From Vitis vinifera (lineage: Eukaryota; Streptophyta; Magnoliopsida; Vitales; Vitaceae), in NCBI RefSeq assembly GCF_030704535.1, contig NC_081807.1, positions 1,715,001 through 1,779,000 on the forward strand: 64,000 bases of DNA, in the 5' to 3' direction. The position numbers and the translations under genes were made by a program. Below are positions 11,835 to 23,234 of this stretch, in pieces (within the stretch, counting starts at the first letter, position 1; every line of letters begins with the position of its first letter). The notes under the pieces were generated by a model. The model did no database searches, was not told the origin of the DNA, and saw nothing but the letters and a program-made list of their open reading frames with translations.

Positions 11835-12092
11835 AATGTCAATGATTATGATTTTAGGTTGTTCCTTACTAACTTTAGTTTTATAGTTTATAATTATTAT
11901 GATAAAGAATATTTTAAAAATAATATTAAAATCATAATACCATTAAAACGGGGATGGATTAAAAATAATTTTGAAACTACAGTTATTAATTATGGTTCTA
12001 AGAAAAATTGTAAAACCATAATATATGACTGTGGTTTTAAGGATATTTTTAAAACTTTTAAAATCACAATCATTAACGATGGTTTTTTATAC
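11835..12092. repeat. Foldback array related to 2776-3006
   Basis: The region alternates AT-rich copies of a motif around (A)TGATTATGATTTTA, TTATTAATTATGGTT and AATCACAATCATTAACGATGG in both orientations, so it can form several hairpins. A 78-residue open frame through it is low in complexity and is not taken as a gene. Confidence 0.4.
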
Positions 12093-12240
12093 TAAAAAAA
12101 TCCATATATATATATATATGCTTACGTGAATATAAAAGATTACTTTGAAAAATATTATGAGATGGGTACTATTTTTACCATTTTTTTCTACCAATGGAAT
12201 ATTTTGGACTTCAACTCCAATAATCAAGTCTTAAAAATCT

Positions 12241-12945
12241 TCAGACACCTTCCACCCAAACACTAGGAGAAGAGACACATCGACTGGAGCCTATCTGCAA
12301 CAAGTTGTGGGTGGGATTCCAAATGAAATTTTCATAACTATTGGGGGCCTAGGGTGGATTCTGACTTGTTCCCATTTGAGCCTAACCTCTCAAAAGCCTG
12401 ATGAACATCACAACACAAAATTTAATCATCACCCTAGATTCTTCTAGAAATCTCACAGAACCCAGAAGAGGAAACGCTAAGATAGCCCTCCAAATGCAAA
12501 TTCATTGCTTGCAGAACTTTCACCCACAAATCCATGGATTTGAAGCAACGGCAGGTCAATTGACATTTAAAAACTAAAAACCGAAATCCAAACTCAAGAA
12601 CCCAAACACGAATTGCACAGACGAATGGAGGAAGTGGAGGGATAGGAGAGAGAGGAGAAATGGGCTTTAGACGGACTCTGGAGGGGATTGGAGAATACGA
12701 GTAAATCAACCGCTCCATTGCCTCTGCTTCTCTCCGTTTTCTCCCCCTCTCTCTGAAGACACTTGAAGATTTTGCAGAGATGAGGATAAAGCAAAGGGGG
12801 TGACTTTATTATTATTATTTCCTATAATCGTCATCATTATTGTTATTACTGTTGAAATTATGAAGAGGTGGAGACAGACATGAATAGAGTAAGCCCGAGT
12901 GATACGATGATATGATTCTTTTAATAATTTAATATAAGGTAAGTT
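12241..12945. repeat. Dispersed duplication, copy 2 (leader-like segment)
   Basis: This is the partner of 1252-2276. It keeps the C/T-rich leader-like part and the sequence around ATCCATGGATTTGAAGC but lacks about 220 bases present in copy 1. The deletion joins AATTGCACAG to ACGAATGGAG. It sits without any attached gene body between blocks I and II, so it is best read as a stranded 5' fragment. Confidence 0.75.
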
Positions 12946-13560
12946 GATTTTTGGGTCAAAATGACCCATTTATTAAAAAAAATATAAGATGTAGCCACTT
13001 TTTTTTTTAAATTTACGTTTGAAATGGTCTTTTTGGTGCTACGTAAGCATCATATTATAAAAAAATAAATTATTTATTTTTAATCATTTTAGTTAAAACC
13101 ATATTTGTCAAGTGAAACTTTATTTTTAAACTAAAAACCTCAATTGATAATTGAAACTTTATTTTTGAATTAAAACCGCAATTGTCAAGTGAGGTTTTAT
13201 TTTTAAATTGAAGCCTCAGTTGCTAATTTTTGAACTAAACTGAGGCTTTATTTTTTAATTAAAGTTAAAGTTGTCAACTGATGTTTTAGTTAATTTTTAA
13301 AAAAAATTAAAAATTTAATTAAAAGTTAAAAAATTACAATTTATAATTAAAATTTAAAAAATATACTTAAATAATAAATTATTTATATTTAAACTTAAAA
13401 ATTTAATATTACTTCAACAAGCATAAATAGATAAATAGAAGATATTATAAATGAATATTTTATTGATTAATAAATTAATAATTTTAAAATAATAAATTTA
13501 TATAATATATAATATAAAATTATATAATTTATTAATTTAAGATATTTAATTTGTTGTTTT
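12946..13560. repeat. AT-rich spacer with degenerate tandem foldback motif
   Basis: From about 13085 to 13300 a motif near AATTGTCAAGTGA(G/A)GTTTTATTTTTAAA recurs four or five times with drift. It is related in style to the foldback arrays at 2776 and 11835. No gene signal is seen. Confidence 0.45.
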
Positions 13561-13710
13561 TACCTTCTTCAATGGACCCAAAAAATAATTTCATATCAAT
13601 ATTTAATATAAGTAATAGGGGCTATAACAATAACTATTCATGCCATTGGGTTAAAAATATATATAAATTTCGTGCCTAATTCTTTTGATGATATTTTTCT
13701 TTTTAGATTA

Positions 13711-13825
13711 GTGTTCGAGTGGCTCAAGCGGCTAAATAAGTACTTGAGTGGCTTGACTGTTAAGGTGGCTTGAACGCACTTGAGTGGCTCAACTGTTTAG
13801 GCAGCTCAAGCGCTCGAGTGGTGCT
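13711..13825. repeat. Short tandem array around GAGTGGCTCAAGCG
   Basis: About five imperfect copies of a 14-20 base motif (GAGTGGCTCAAGCG, GAGTGGCTTGACTG, GTGGCTTGAACGC, GAGTGGCTCAACTG, GGCAGCTCAAGCGC) form a GC-richer island in AT-rich DNA. Block III has only one copy at the same place (CAAGTGGCTTAATAAG near 19530), so the array expanded after duplication. Confidence 0.7.
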
Positions 13826-14433
13826 ACTTTTTATACTAAATTGATTCTTTAGTATTTGTTTGGATATATTTTTTATTATTTGGTTTTAAAAGTAGAAGAT
13901 GGTAATATATTTTATATAAAAAGTATAACCTTTTAGATAAAAAAAATATATAAATTTACCTTATATCATTTAAAATCATTTCAAAAAAATTTAAAATTTA
14001 GGATAGTAAAGTTATCTTGATATCTAATTTTTTTAATAGTATTTTATATAAAAATTAGTACTATTTTTTAATTTTAAAAACAAAAAAGCCAAAAATGCAT
14101 CCAACACATGAGCCCCATTTATTATTATTTTTTAAAAAAAAAAAGGTTTTGATAATAATTTTTAAAACTTTTTTTTTTTTAAAGTTTGTACAACAATTAT
14201 TTGTTTGAAAACCTCAATGTTTGTTTGACGGTGTTTTTAAAAACTATTTTCAAGATACATAACAAAAAGTAGATTTTTAAAACAAAAAATAAAAAACTGA
14301 TTTGAATGAAAGAATTTGTATTGTTTTTTAAAATAATGTTTTATTTTTATTTTATAATAATATGAAATCAAATTCAACTTAAGTCTTATTAAAAATTATG
14401 TATAAGTTAAAGATAAATATATATATTTTTTAA

Positions 14434-16039
14434 AGAAAAATTACCCTTTAGGGTAGGCTAGGGAAAAATATGACCGAGAAGGGTGGGTAAATTTAATAAT
14501 TCTTCTGAAGAGTATGGTGAAATTATGATAATTCTTTTAAAGACTTTATTTTGTTTAAATGTCAAAACTACCCTTAATAAGTGAAAAACAACATCAAAAA
14601 AAGAAAAGTTTTCTTTAATCGAGCTGCAACTTGTCAATATTAAAGAAGAAAAAAAGGTAAGACGAAAAAACTTCAGCACTTCAGGTCATGATCGGAAACA
14701 TCTCCACAAAGCTTGTTTTTTTTTTTGTGAATCTAGCAAGAGATCCATTAAAGGTAAGATTTTTTTTAAAAAAAAAAAGCCAAAAAAAAAAAATTACGTC
14801 AGTTTATGCAAATAAATAAACAAATAATTTAAAAATTGTATTGAATGAATGAAATGTTAATAATTTTAAGAATGTAAATTTAAAATATTAGATCTGAAAT
14901 ATTGAAGAAGGTTTTGAGAAAGAAATTACATTTTTTTTGTTTAAAATGTTGTTTAATTTTTTTTTTTGATTTTTTTTATATGATTTTGGTCATATTGAAG
15001 ATGTGTTTTTATTTTTAATTTATTTTTCGGGTGGATTGTTTGATATAATTATTATTGATTTCCATTGAAAAGGTTTGTACTTTAGTTTTGTTGTTGAGAC
15101 TTGTTTGATATTACAAAAGAAAAAATTTTCTCAGTTGTTTTATGCATGTTTGGGACCACTTTGTTTGTATATTTATAAACATATTTGGATTTTCATTGAA
15201 AACTAAAATCCCTTTTGTATGAGACCACTTTGTCTTTTATTATGAATTTTGTGTAAGTATTATTTTGGTATGATGTGTTGAATGCCTAGTAGTTTGAAAG
15301 TTGTGTAAAAGAACCATTACTTCAATTATAAAGTACAAGTACAATACAAATGCAATATAGTTACAATGAAAAAACATTAACATTACAATACATCAAAATG
15401 AAAAAATATTGAATTTGTTTTTTTATTGAACTAGCATTTCTAGGCTATCATGTTGTATTCCTATGATAAAGCATCATTGCAAGCCAAAATTATAAAAAGA
15501 CAACAAAAATACACTATTGTAATTTCAATACATGAAGTTGTTGATGATAATCCAATGATGTATAAAAAAAATCTATAAAATTAATTTTTTTTATATAAAA
15601 ATATAGAGGTACAATAAAAATACACTACAATTACAATACAAATACAATAACATTATGATATATTATATAATAAGGTAAAATTTTGAAAATTTCAAATTTC
15701 TTATGAAACTGGGCAGTTGTGGGTTTTTTTGACATATCCCTAACATGTCTAATATACAACAAATATTGTTCTTTATTATATAAAATATGTCTCAATTGAT
15801 TATAATTTTCATTTGTTTATTTTGTATTATTTGTAAAATTTTCTTTGATTGTAATATTGTGAAATAGATTGATTTGATTGTCAGTAAAAGAAGACGTACT
15901 TCTCAATTGGTAAATGGACTTAGGAAATTCAAGGTAAATTGGTCTAATAAAAATGTTAGACCTTCGGAAGAATTATCAAATCTACCCACCCTTCTCGATA
16001 ATTTTTTTTCCCAGTTTACCACTTAAGGGCAATTCTCCA
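14434..16039. mobile_element. Mutator-like non-autonomous element
   Basis: It interrupts duplicated block II; blocks I and III are continuous at the matching place (near 10168 and 20178). The ends are long imperfect inverted repeats of roughly 80-90 bases: GAAAAATTACCCTTTAGGG at the left against GGAGAATTGCCCTTAAG read from the right, then CGAGAAGGGTGGGTA in both. Flanking 9-base direct repeats are ATTTTTTAA and TTTTTTTAA (one mismatch). Long inverted repeats with 9-base target duplications fit Mutator-like elements. The 1.4-kb interior has no transposase frame; it contains short repeats around CAATACAAATACAAT. Confidence 0.7.
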
Positions 16040-17117
16040 TTTTTTTAATCATGAAACAATTTTTAATTTCTCGTTTTGTTTTTAAGTTAAAGAACGAATT
16101 TTTTTTAAATTTTTATAAAAATAAGGATATTGGGCAAGTTGTTTTTATAAAAGGACTTTAAAAATAAAAAATAAAAAGACTTGTTTTTTAGTAAAAAAAA
16201 TTGTTTTGGTTTTGTAAAAACATTTTAAATTCAATTTATATAATATTAAGTAATTAAATTTAATTGAAGTCTTATTGAAAATGAAAATAATTTTATAATT
16301 ATAAATAAATTTAAAAAATAAATAATATTTAATAAAACATAAATAGTAACGTCAAAATAAAATCATAAATTATACTTTTAATAGTTATATGTTAGAAACA
16401 TAAGGATATTAACATTTTTCATTTTTTTTGGGTTAAAAATGAATAATATTAATTGTCAAAGGTATTTAATTTAAAATGAATAATGAATAAAGTTTTATCT
16501 TCTTAACATATAAATAAGTTTTTTATTACATATGTACACATTTATTATTCAATTTTGAATATAACATTTCAAAATATTTTGATTTAATCTACAATTAATT
16601 GGATTGATTTTCTTCCCTTATTTTTTTTCAATAATTAGATTTATTTTTGAGTTCCAAATTATTTTTAAAAATTGTTAAGCTCATTAATAAATTCAATAAA
16701 AAGTGTCACTTGATTTGAAATTTATTTTTTGAAAAATTATAAAAGTATAATTATGTGCAAAAAATAATAATAATAAAATCATTATAAACTAATTTTTATT
16801 TATAAATTTTTAGTATTAATATTATTAGACTTGTTAATGAATTCAATACATTAAGTCTTATTTAATTTAAAGTCCATTTGTCATGTGAAAAAAAGATTCA
16901 ATAAATAATAATTTTATATAGAAGAGAAACAATAGAGTTGTTTTAAACCCATTTTTGTTCATAAATTTATGATATTAATAAGTTTATTATATTGTGTTTA
17001 AATTACCTTTTAAAATTAATAGACTTGTTAACAAATCAAAGATATTAAGTCTTATTTAATTTGAAGATAATTTGACCAGTGAAAAAAACAAATCCTTTTT
17101 AAAAACAAAAACCTGTA

Positions 17118-17151
17118 ATGGTGCCTCGCCCCCGGCTCGCATGGTGCCTAG
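17118..17151. other. GC-rich duplication breakpoint
   Basis: A 34-base GC-rich sequence joins the cut end of block II to the SKP1 unit. It carries the direct repeat ATGGTGCCT at both its ends (about 17118-17126 and 17141-17149). It is unlike both flanks and looks like filler DNA at a rearrangement junction. Confidence 0.5.
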
Positions 17152-17413
17152 ACATATGGGCCAAGTCATATATCATATAATGCTGAAAAAGGAGACCCAA
17201 ACGAGAATGTAGACAAAATGGTAGGAAACCATCCAAGCATATTTGAAAATAACTAGGTTCTATGCAATGAAGTAAGGTTAAGTCTCCATGAGGTAACCTG
17301 GGTTGATTGCAGAGCCAACCCTTACGTACAAAGTAAAGGTAATTAAGACGAAGGAAACTAGCTTCCTAGTTCTTTACTCAGTTGCCCATTGGTTCTCACT
17401 CTGGACATCCTCC

Positions 17414-18895
17414 TTAATCAAATATCCATCGGTTCTCTCTCCGGATCTCCTCCTCTTCCTCTGGAGTGAGGTCATTCTTGATGTTGAGTGTCTTGCGAAT
17501 TTCCTCCGCAGTCTTTCCCTTCATCATGTCAGCAACAGTTTGGCAGGTCAAATCCGACAGGCTCTTGATATCTAGATAATCTGCTGCCTGCAAGAACCGA
17601 AGAATTGATTGATACACAAGAAACACAAGGCACAAGAAAAAGTTCTTGGGAAAATCACCAAATTAGCAAATAGGATATTCAAAGCTTCATCCCAAGCGAT
17701 CTTTAACCATATAACAATTCTAAAAGATCACAGAAAAATTCCATGGTTTAATGTTTTTTTTTTCTTTTACTTATGTTATAACATCCCCATCATGTTTGCT
17801 ATGATTAGAATTGTCAGGTCACACGACCAAAACAAACCAAAATACAAAGCACTTCAAGACACTTAGCACGTACTTTAGAGTTAAAGAATATACAAATCCA
17901 AGAACATCAACGAAAACAGAAAAACAAAAAAAACAAAATTTGACTATAACTAAAACACAAAGTATAATCCCTAAAAATTGATATTACAACTATTATTTGA
18001 AGCCAAATCGGGTGATGTTTGTTTTTTAGGCTTTTTACTTAAAATAATTTATTTTTAAAATTTAGATAATTTGTTTTTGTAATTTGTCATGACTTATAAT
18101 AATTTTTTTTATTAAATAAAAAAATCAAAATATGTACTTTTTTTATAAATAAATTTTTTAATATTTAATAGAAATAAGATATTATAAAAACAAATAAATT
18201 AATATTTAATATTATTAAACGTTATATTTAGAATTAAGCAAAAACACAAACACCACCGAAACCTCACATTATAATTGTATAAGTGTTTGGAACCAAACCC
18301 ACCATCATAAACAGAGAATTTTAAGATACAACTCAAGAATCCAAGAAAAACAACATCATTGAGTAATATACCGGAAAAACAACGGTTCAATTTTTCCAAA
18401 ATGGGAATGGTTTTCTTTTTCAATCCAATATTCCTAGTTGTTCAATCCCAAAGTAACCAAAAAGCAAAATATCCAAAGTACGTAATTTCTTTTCCTTTCG
18501 CGCACTTTCCTAAACAATCAACAAAATTTATTTATTTTTTTTAAAAAACGACTAATAAAGAAAAAGAACAAATTCAGAAGTCTCACCAAGATGAGGTCAA
18601 AGAGGGTGGCCTGATCGACTTTGACGAAATCAGCATCCCAAGCCTTGAGTTCATCATTGACGGCGTGTTCCTCCGCCTTAGGAGTTTCAACGTGCTTCTT
18701 GCAGTACTCGATCACCTTTGCAAGGATCTTGCTGGTGACGTTCGGCAACGGAATCGCATTGTCGATCATGGGCTTGATCACCTGCAACTCCTCGATCATG
18801 GGCTTGATCACCAGCAACTCCATCGCCGCCACCACATCGAGGCCGAAGTCCTCACCTTCTGAGCTTCTGAGAGTGATTATCTTTGAAGAAGCCAT
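17414..18895 (-). CDS. SKP1-like protein, two exons (copy C)
   Basis: Exons 18587-18895 and 17414-17587 join in phase 0 (donor TTG|GTGAGA, acceptor TTGCAG|GCAGC), giving 160 residues. The POZ domain is residues 1-103 and the helical F-box-contacting end is 104-160 ([27 protein letters not shown]). SKP1 proteins link cullin 1 to F-box proteins in SCF ubiquitin ligases. The protein is about five residues longer than usual because a segment is doubled: [17 protein letters not shown] at about 29-45. The last residues are WIFD instead of the near-universal WAFE. These changes may weaken cullin or F-box contact, so this copy could be specialised or decaying. An in-frame upstream ATG at 18937 exists, but MASSK is the family start. 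The 999-base intron holds a MITE. Confidence 0.8.
18011..18257. mobile_element. MITE, family 1 copy b, in the SKP1 copy C intron
   Basis: Ends GGTGATGTTTGTTTTTT and AAAACACAAACACCACC mirror each other and match the element at 11223-11499. The same intron of SKP1 copy D is uninterrupted (AACCAAACTAAAACTCACA near 23940), so the insertion came after the two genes separated. The target duplication is not clear. Confidence 0.7.
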
Positions 18896-18939
18896 GATTC
18901 GAGATCTGGTTCGAAACCCGAAGCCTAGATCTCTCAAAA

Positions 18940-19095
18940 GAGTAAATTGATATAAACTAATGAAATTGATCGGTTCACCCCTACGTTGTTAGTAAATTGA
19001 CATAAAATAATAAAATAATGAAATTGACGATTGACCCCTATTTAGGGACGTTGTGAGTAAATTGATATAAAATAATGAAATTGACTGTTGACCCG
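18940..19095. repeat. Tandem triplication in the SKP1 copy C leader
   Basis: A unit of roughly 50-65 bases built on AGTAAATTGATATAAAATAA and TGAAATTGAC(G)(G)TTGACCCCTA occurs three times between the start codon and the TATA box. The other SKP1 copies have one. It moves the TATA box to about 210 bases upstream of the ATG, against about 95 in copy D. Confidence 0.75.
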
Positions 19096-19102
19096 TATTT
19101 TG

Positions 19103-19110
19103 TATTTATA
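19103..19110 (-). promoter_or_regulatory. TATA box of SKP1 copy C
   Basis: TATAAATA on the minus strand, in the same sequence context (before ATGTGTAGGGC on the plus strand) as the box of SKP1 copy D. Confidence 0.6.
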
Positions 19111-19656
19111 GATGTGTAGGGCGGGTAGTTTGATTTTGATTCGGATTCGGTTTCGGGTTTTCGAATTGTGACGGTTTGTTTTTGTTGCTTGATTTCAACC
19201 AGCCAACAAGTCAATCAAACCCAACCGGATCAATTTTTCTAACGATTTAAGTTTTTGAAATATAAAAATGTAGCCAATGATTTCCCATTTTAAAAAAGAA
19301 AAATATTAAACCCAACCAAATAGAAAAATAAACATATATACTTATGAGTTACATATTAATTTAGTGCACATTTGGTACTTTCAATGGACCCCAAAAAATA
19401 ATTTCATATCAATATTTAATATAAGTAATAGGGGCTATAACAATAACTATTCATGCCATTAGGTTAAAAAATATATATAAATTTCGTGTCTAATGCTTTT
19501 GATGATATTTTTCTTTCTAGATTAGTGTTCAAGTGGCTTAATAAGTGTGCTACTTTTTTTACTAAATTAATTCATTGGTATTTGTTTGGATATATTTTTT
19601 ATTTTTTGGTTTTAAAAGTAGAAGAATATGTTTTATATAAAAAGTATAGCCTTTTA

Positions 19657-19659
<3 letters not shown>

Positions 19660-19707
<48 letters not shown>
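19660..19707. repeat. (TA)n microsatellite
   Basis: An uninterrupted AT dinucleotide run of about 47 bases. The matching site in block II has only a short AT stretch, so it expanded here. Confidence 0.9.
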
Positions 19708-19710
<3 letters not shown>

Positions 19711-21095
19711 TTACCTTATATCATTTAAAATCAATTTTAAAGAATTTAAAATTTAGGATAGTAAAGTTATCTTGATATCTATTTTTTTTTTTATAGTATT
19801 TTACATAAAAATTAGTACTATTTTCTAATTTTAAAAACAAAAAATGCAAAAAATCATCGAACACTTAAGCCCTATTTAGTAATTTTTTTAAAATTGTTTT
19901 TTAATGTTTGTAGAACAATTATATTTTTAGAAACCTAATGGTTTGTTAGATGGTGTTTTTTTAAATTTGTTTTTAAAAACTATTTTCAAGATAAGAACAA
20001 AAAATAAAATTTTAAAACAAAAAAAAACCTTGTTTGAATGAAAGAATTTGTATTTTTTTTAAAATAATGTCTTATTTTTATTTTAAAAAATTTTATAAAT
20101 TTAATTTATAATAATATGAAATCAAATTCAACTTATGTCTTATTAAAAATTATGTATGAGTTAAAGATAAGTATATTTTTTTAATCATGAAACAATTTTT
20201 AATTTCTTGTTTGACCATGATTTCTTATAGTTGTTTTTAGAAATTGTTTTTAAGTTAAAGAACAAAAAAAAAAAAAAAAAAAAGTTTTTCTAATGTTTTA
20301 TAAAAATAAGGATATTTGGCAAATTGTTTTCATAAAAGGATTTTTAAAATAAAATATAAAAATACTTGTTTGGATAAATTGTTTTTTTATTAATTTTTTT
20401 TTTGGTTTTGAAAAAACATTTTAAATTTAATTTATATAATATTAATTAATTAAATTTAATTGAAGTCTTATTGAAAATGAAAATAATTTTATAATTACAA
20501 ATAAATTAAAAATAAATAATATTTAGTAAAACATAAATAATAATGTCATAATAAAATCATAAATTATATTTTTAGTAGTTATATGTTAGAAACATAAAGG
20601 ATATTAACATTTTTCATATTTTTTTGGGTTAAAAATGAATAATACTAATTGTCAATAATATTTTATTTAAAATGAATAATGAATAAAGTTTTATTTTCTT
20701 AACATATGAATAAGTAGGTTTTTTATTACATATGCACACATTTATTATTCAATTTTGAATATAATATTCTAGAATGTTTTGATTTAATCTATAATTAATT
20801 GGATCGGTTTTCCTCCCTTATATTTTTTTTCAATAATTAGATTTATTTTTGAGTTCCAAATTATTTTTAAAAATTGTTAAACTCATTAATAAATTCAATA
20901 AAAAGTATTACTTGATTTGAAATTCATTTTTTCGATAGGAAAATTTATAAAAGTATAATTATGTACAGAAAAAAAAAAAAAACACCATTATAAACTAATT
21001 TTTATTCATAAATTTACGGGATTAATAAGTTTATTATTTGAGTTTTAAATTATTTTTAAAGATTATTAGACTTGTTAATAAATCCAATTCATTAA

Positions 21096-21823
21096 GAGCC
21101 CGTTTGGTAGTGATTCTAGTGGAAGTGTTTTTATTTGAAGTGTTTTCTGCTATAGTGTTTCTGTGAAAAACACTTTTATGATAATCAGAAAAAATGATTC
21201 TAAAGTGTTTTTGATAATATATTGTATAAATATAAAAACACTTTTAATATTAATAAATTACCAAAAAGGACATACAATTTTAATTAAAAAAATGGTATGA
21301 TAAAAAAAAAAACTTTTTATTAATGAAAAAACATCTAAATCACTAAAAAAATAACATTGAATAAAAGATAATTTTAAAATTAAAATAATATATGATTACC
21401 TATTAATTTCTAAAAAAAAAAAGACTTTTCTAATTAAAAATAATAATTTTTTTATCACTATACTAAAATTTTAAAAAATATTTACAAAAAACATCTAAAT
21501 CAATAATAAAAAAAAAAGAACATTGAATAAAAGATAATTTTAAAAGTAAAACAATATATGACCACCTATTAATTTCTAAAAAAAAAAAAGATTTTTCTAA
21601 TTGATTTATCACGGGGGGCATTTTTGGAATATTTCAAAAAAATTGAAGTGTTTTTTTAAAAAAAACACCTGTCAAGTGATTCTCTAAAAATCACTTCAAG
21701 TGTTTTTCCAGATTTTCAAAAGTGTTTTTTAAAATTTTCCAAACACTTTATTTTCATCCCAAAAACATTTAAAAGTGTTTTTAAGGGTAGAAACACTTTT
21801 AAAAATCACTGCCAAACGGGCTC
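21096..21823. mobile_element. Tourist-like (PIF/Harbinger) MITE, 728 bases
   Basis: Terminal inverted repeats GAGCCCGTTTGGTAGTGATT and AATCACTGCCAAACGGGCTC are flanked by TAA on both sides (21093-21095, 21824-21826). The sister blocks show the empty site, with ACATTAAGTCTTATTTAATT at about 11025 and 16850, so the insertion is younger than the block duplications. The interior is AT-rich with short internal repeats (AACATTGAATAAAAGATAAT occurs twice) and no transposase. Confidence 0.85.
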
Positions 21824-22188
21824 TAAGTCTTATTTAATTTGAAGTTCATTTGTCTTGTGAAAAAAAAAATCAATAAATAATAATTTTATATAGAAGAGAA
21901 ACAATAGAGTTGTTTTAAACCAATTTTTGTTCATAAATTTATAGTATTAATAAGTTTATTATATTATGTTTAAATCACTTTTTAAAACTAATAGACTTGT
22001 TAACAAATCAAAGATATTAAGTTTTATTTAATTTGAAGTTAATTTGCCTAATAAAAAAAATAATGATTCTATAGAAGAAAAATAATAGTGTGTTTTTCTA
22101 TTATTTTTAATGAAGTTTTAAAAACAAAAACATGTTTTTAAAAACTTCACCAAATAGACTCTAAAATATTTTTAATATCTTTTCTATG

Positions 22189-22251
22189 TTTTTAAACATG
22201 TTTTAAGAGTAACTTTTATGTTTTTAAACATGTTTTAAGAGTAACTTTTAT
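22189..22251. repeat. 32-base tandem duplication
   Basis: A unit starting GTTTTTAAACATGTTTTAAG and ending in AACTTTTAT occurs twice in direct succession. Block I has one copy near 11690. Confidence 0.85.
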
Positions 22252-22445
22252 AAGCAATGTTTTATTTTTAATGATTTTTTATATATATAATTATTTTTAA
22301 AACCATCCTAAAAAAATAATTAAAAATAACTAAAAGATGGTTGTTTGAAAACATATGTTTTCTATTTTTAAGAACATAAAACTATAAAACTATTTTCTCG
22401 TTGCCAGACATGTAGAACGAAAAATGGTTTTAAGAAATTATTACC

Positions 22446-22850
22446 ACACAAGCCCTTAATATTTTCTTTCTACCATCTTTTTCCCTTTAATTACTAGAGT
22501 CTAAATAAATCCCTGTTCTTTAAAATAGACTTTTTTCTTCTTCTTTTTTAGGATGAATTCTCAATCAATCTACTTACTAAAAGACATGTTTCTAGGAATG
22601 ATTGATTGCATGGAAGAACAAAGTAGCATACATGATACATGCTACCAATTCTCATCAACAACTTCAAGTCTCATTACCAAAGAAACCAAGAGGATGGAGT
22701 CCCAAATTCAACTGATAAACCTATGTATAATTATGCTTACATTAGATGAAAAGCCAGGGTGAACAAGATGGGAGCAAATAGCCTATTAACACCACTCCCC
22801 TCCAAAACACTCAATTTGCATCAACTAGGCCATTGTTTTCATCCCAAAAC
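22446..22850. repeat. Copy of the HPR1 downstream region
   Basis: Matches 26119-26515, the sequence just past the HPR1 stop codon, in order and almost completely. Shared landmarks are CTCAATCAATCTACTTACT, ACCAAAGAAACCAAGAGGAT and GATGAAAAGCCAG(G/T)GTGAAC. It stops right before the HPR1 coding end. This shows the SKP1 duplication unit once extended to the edge of HPR1. The 69-residue open frame here is not conserved with the partner and is not a gene. Confidence 0.85.
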
Positions 22851-23234
22851 ATATAACTTTGTGCCAATTTGATACAAATTCCAGAATGCTGATGTAAAGA
22901 AAAGAAACCCAATAAGAACCAAATTGGATATAGATTAACAATTGGCAGTAGGTGAAATATATCAAATAATCCTGAAAATGAAACCCATATATGCAGACAT
23001 ATGGGCCAAGTCATATATCATATAATGCTGAAAAATAAGACCCAAATGAGAAAGTCGAGAAAATAGTAGGAAACCATCCAAGCATATTTGAAAATAACTA
23101 GGTTCTATGTAATGAAGTCAAGGTTAAATCCCCATGAGGTAATCTGGGTTGATTGCAGAGCCAACCCTTATGTACAAAGTAAACCAGCTTCTTAATTCTT
23201 TAAGAAGTTGCCCATTGGTTCTCGGACATTCTCC

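Larger units (their letters stand above)
13560..17117. repeat. Large duplicated block, copy II
   Basis: Begins with CAATGGACCC(A)AAAAAATAATTTC, which recurs at 19382 in block III. It continues through the same landmarks as block I but is interrupted by the 1.6-kb element at 14434-16039. The right end is cut at about 17117, inside the shared inner element, and joins abruptly to the SKP1 unit at 17152. Confidence 0.7.
19200..22452. repeat. Large duplicated block, copy III
   Basis: Follows SKP1 copy C and shares all landmarks of blocks I and II. It contains a long TA microsatellite (19660-19707), a Tourist-like element (21096-21823) and a 32-base tandem doubling (22189-22251). Its right end, after ACACAAGCCCTTAAT, leads into a copy of the HPR1 downstream region. 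Confidence 0.75.

Noticed and set aside
19486-19728. 80-residue frame ending in a run of Ile-Tyr
   Set aside because: The end is a translated TA microsatellite, and the rest is duplicated AT-rich DNA whose other copies do not keep the frame.
22553-22762. 69-residue plus-strand frame
   Set aside because: It lies in a copy of the HPR1 downstream region and the partner sequence at 26240-26450 does not keep the frame.
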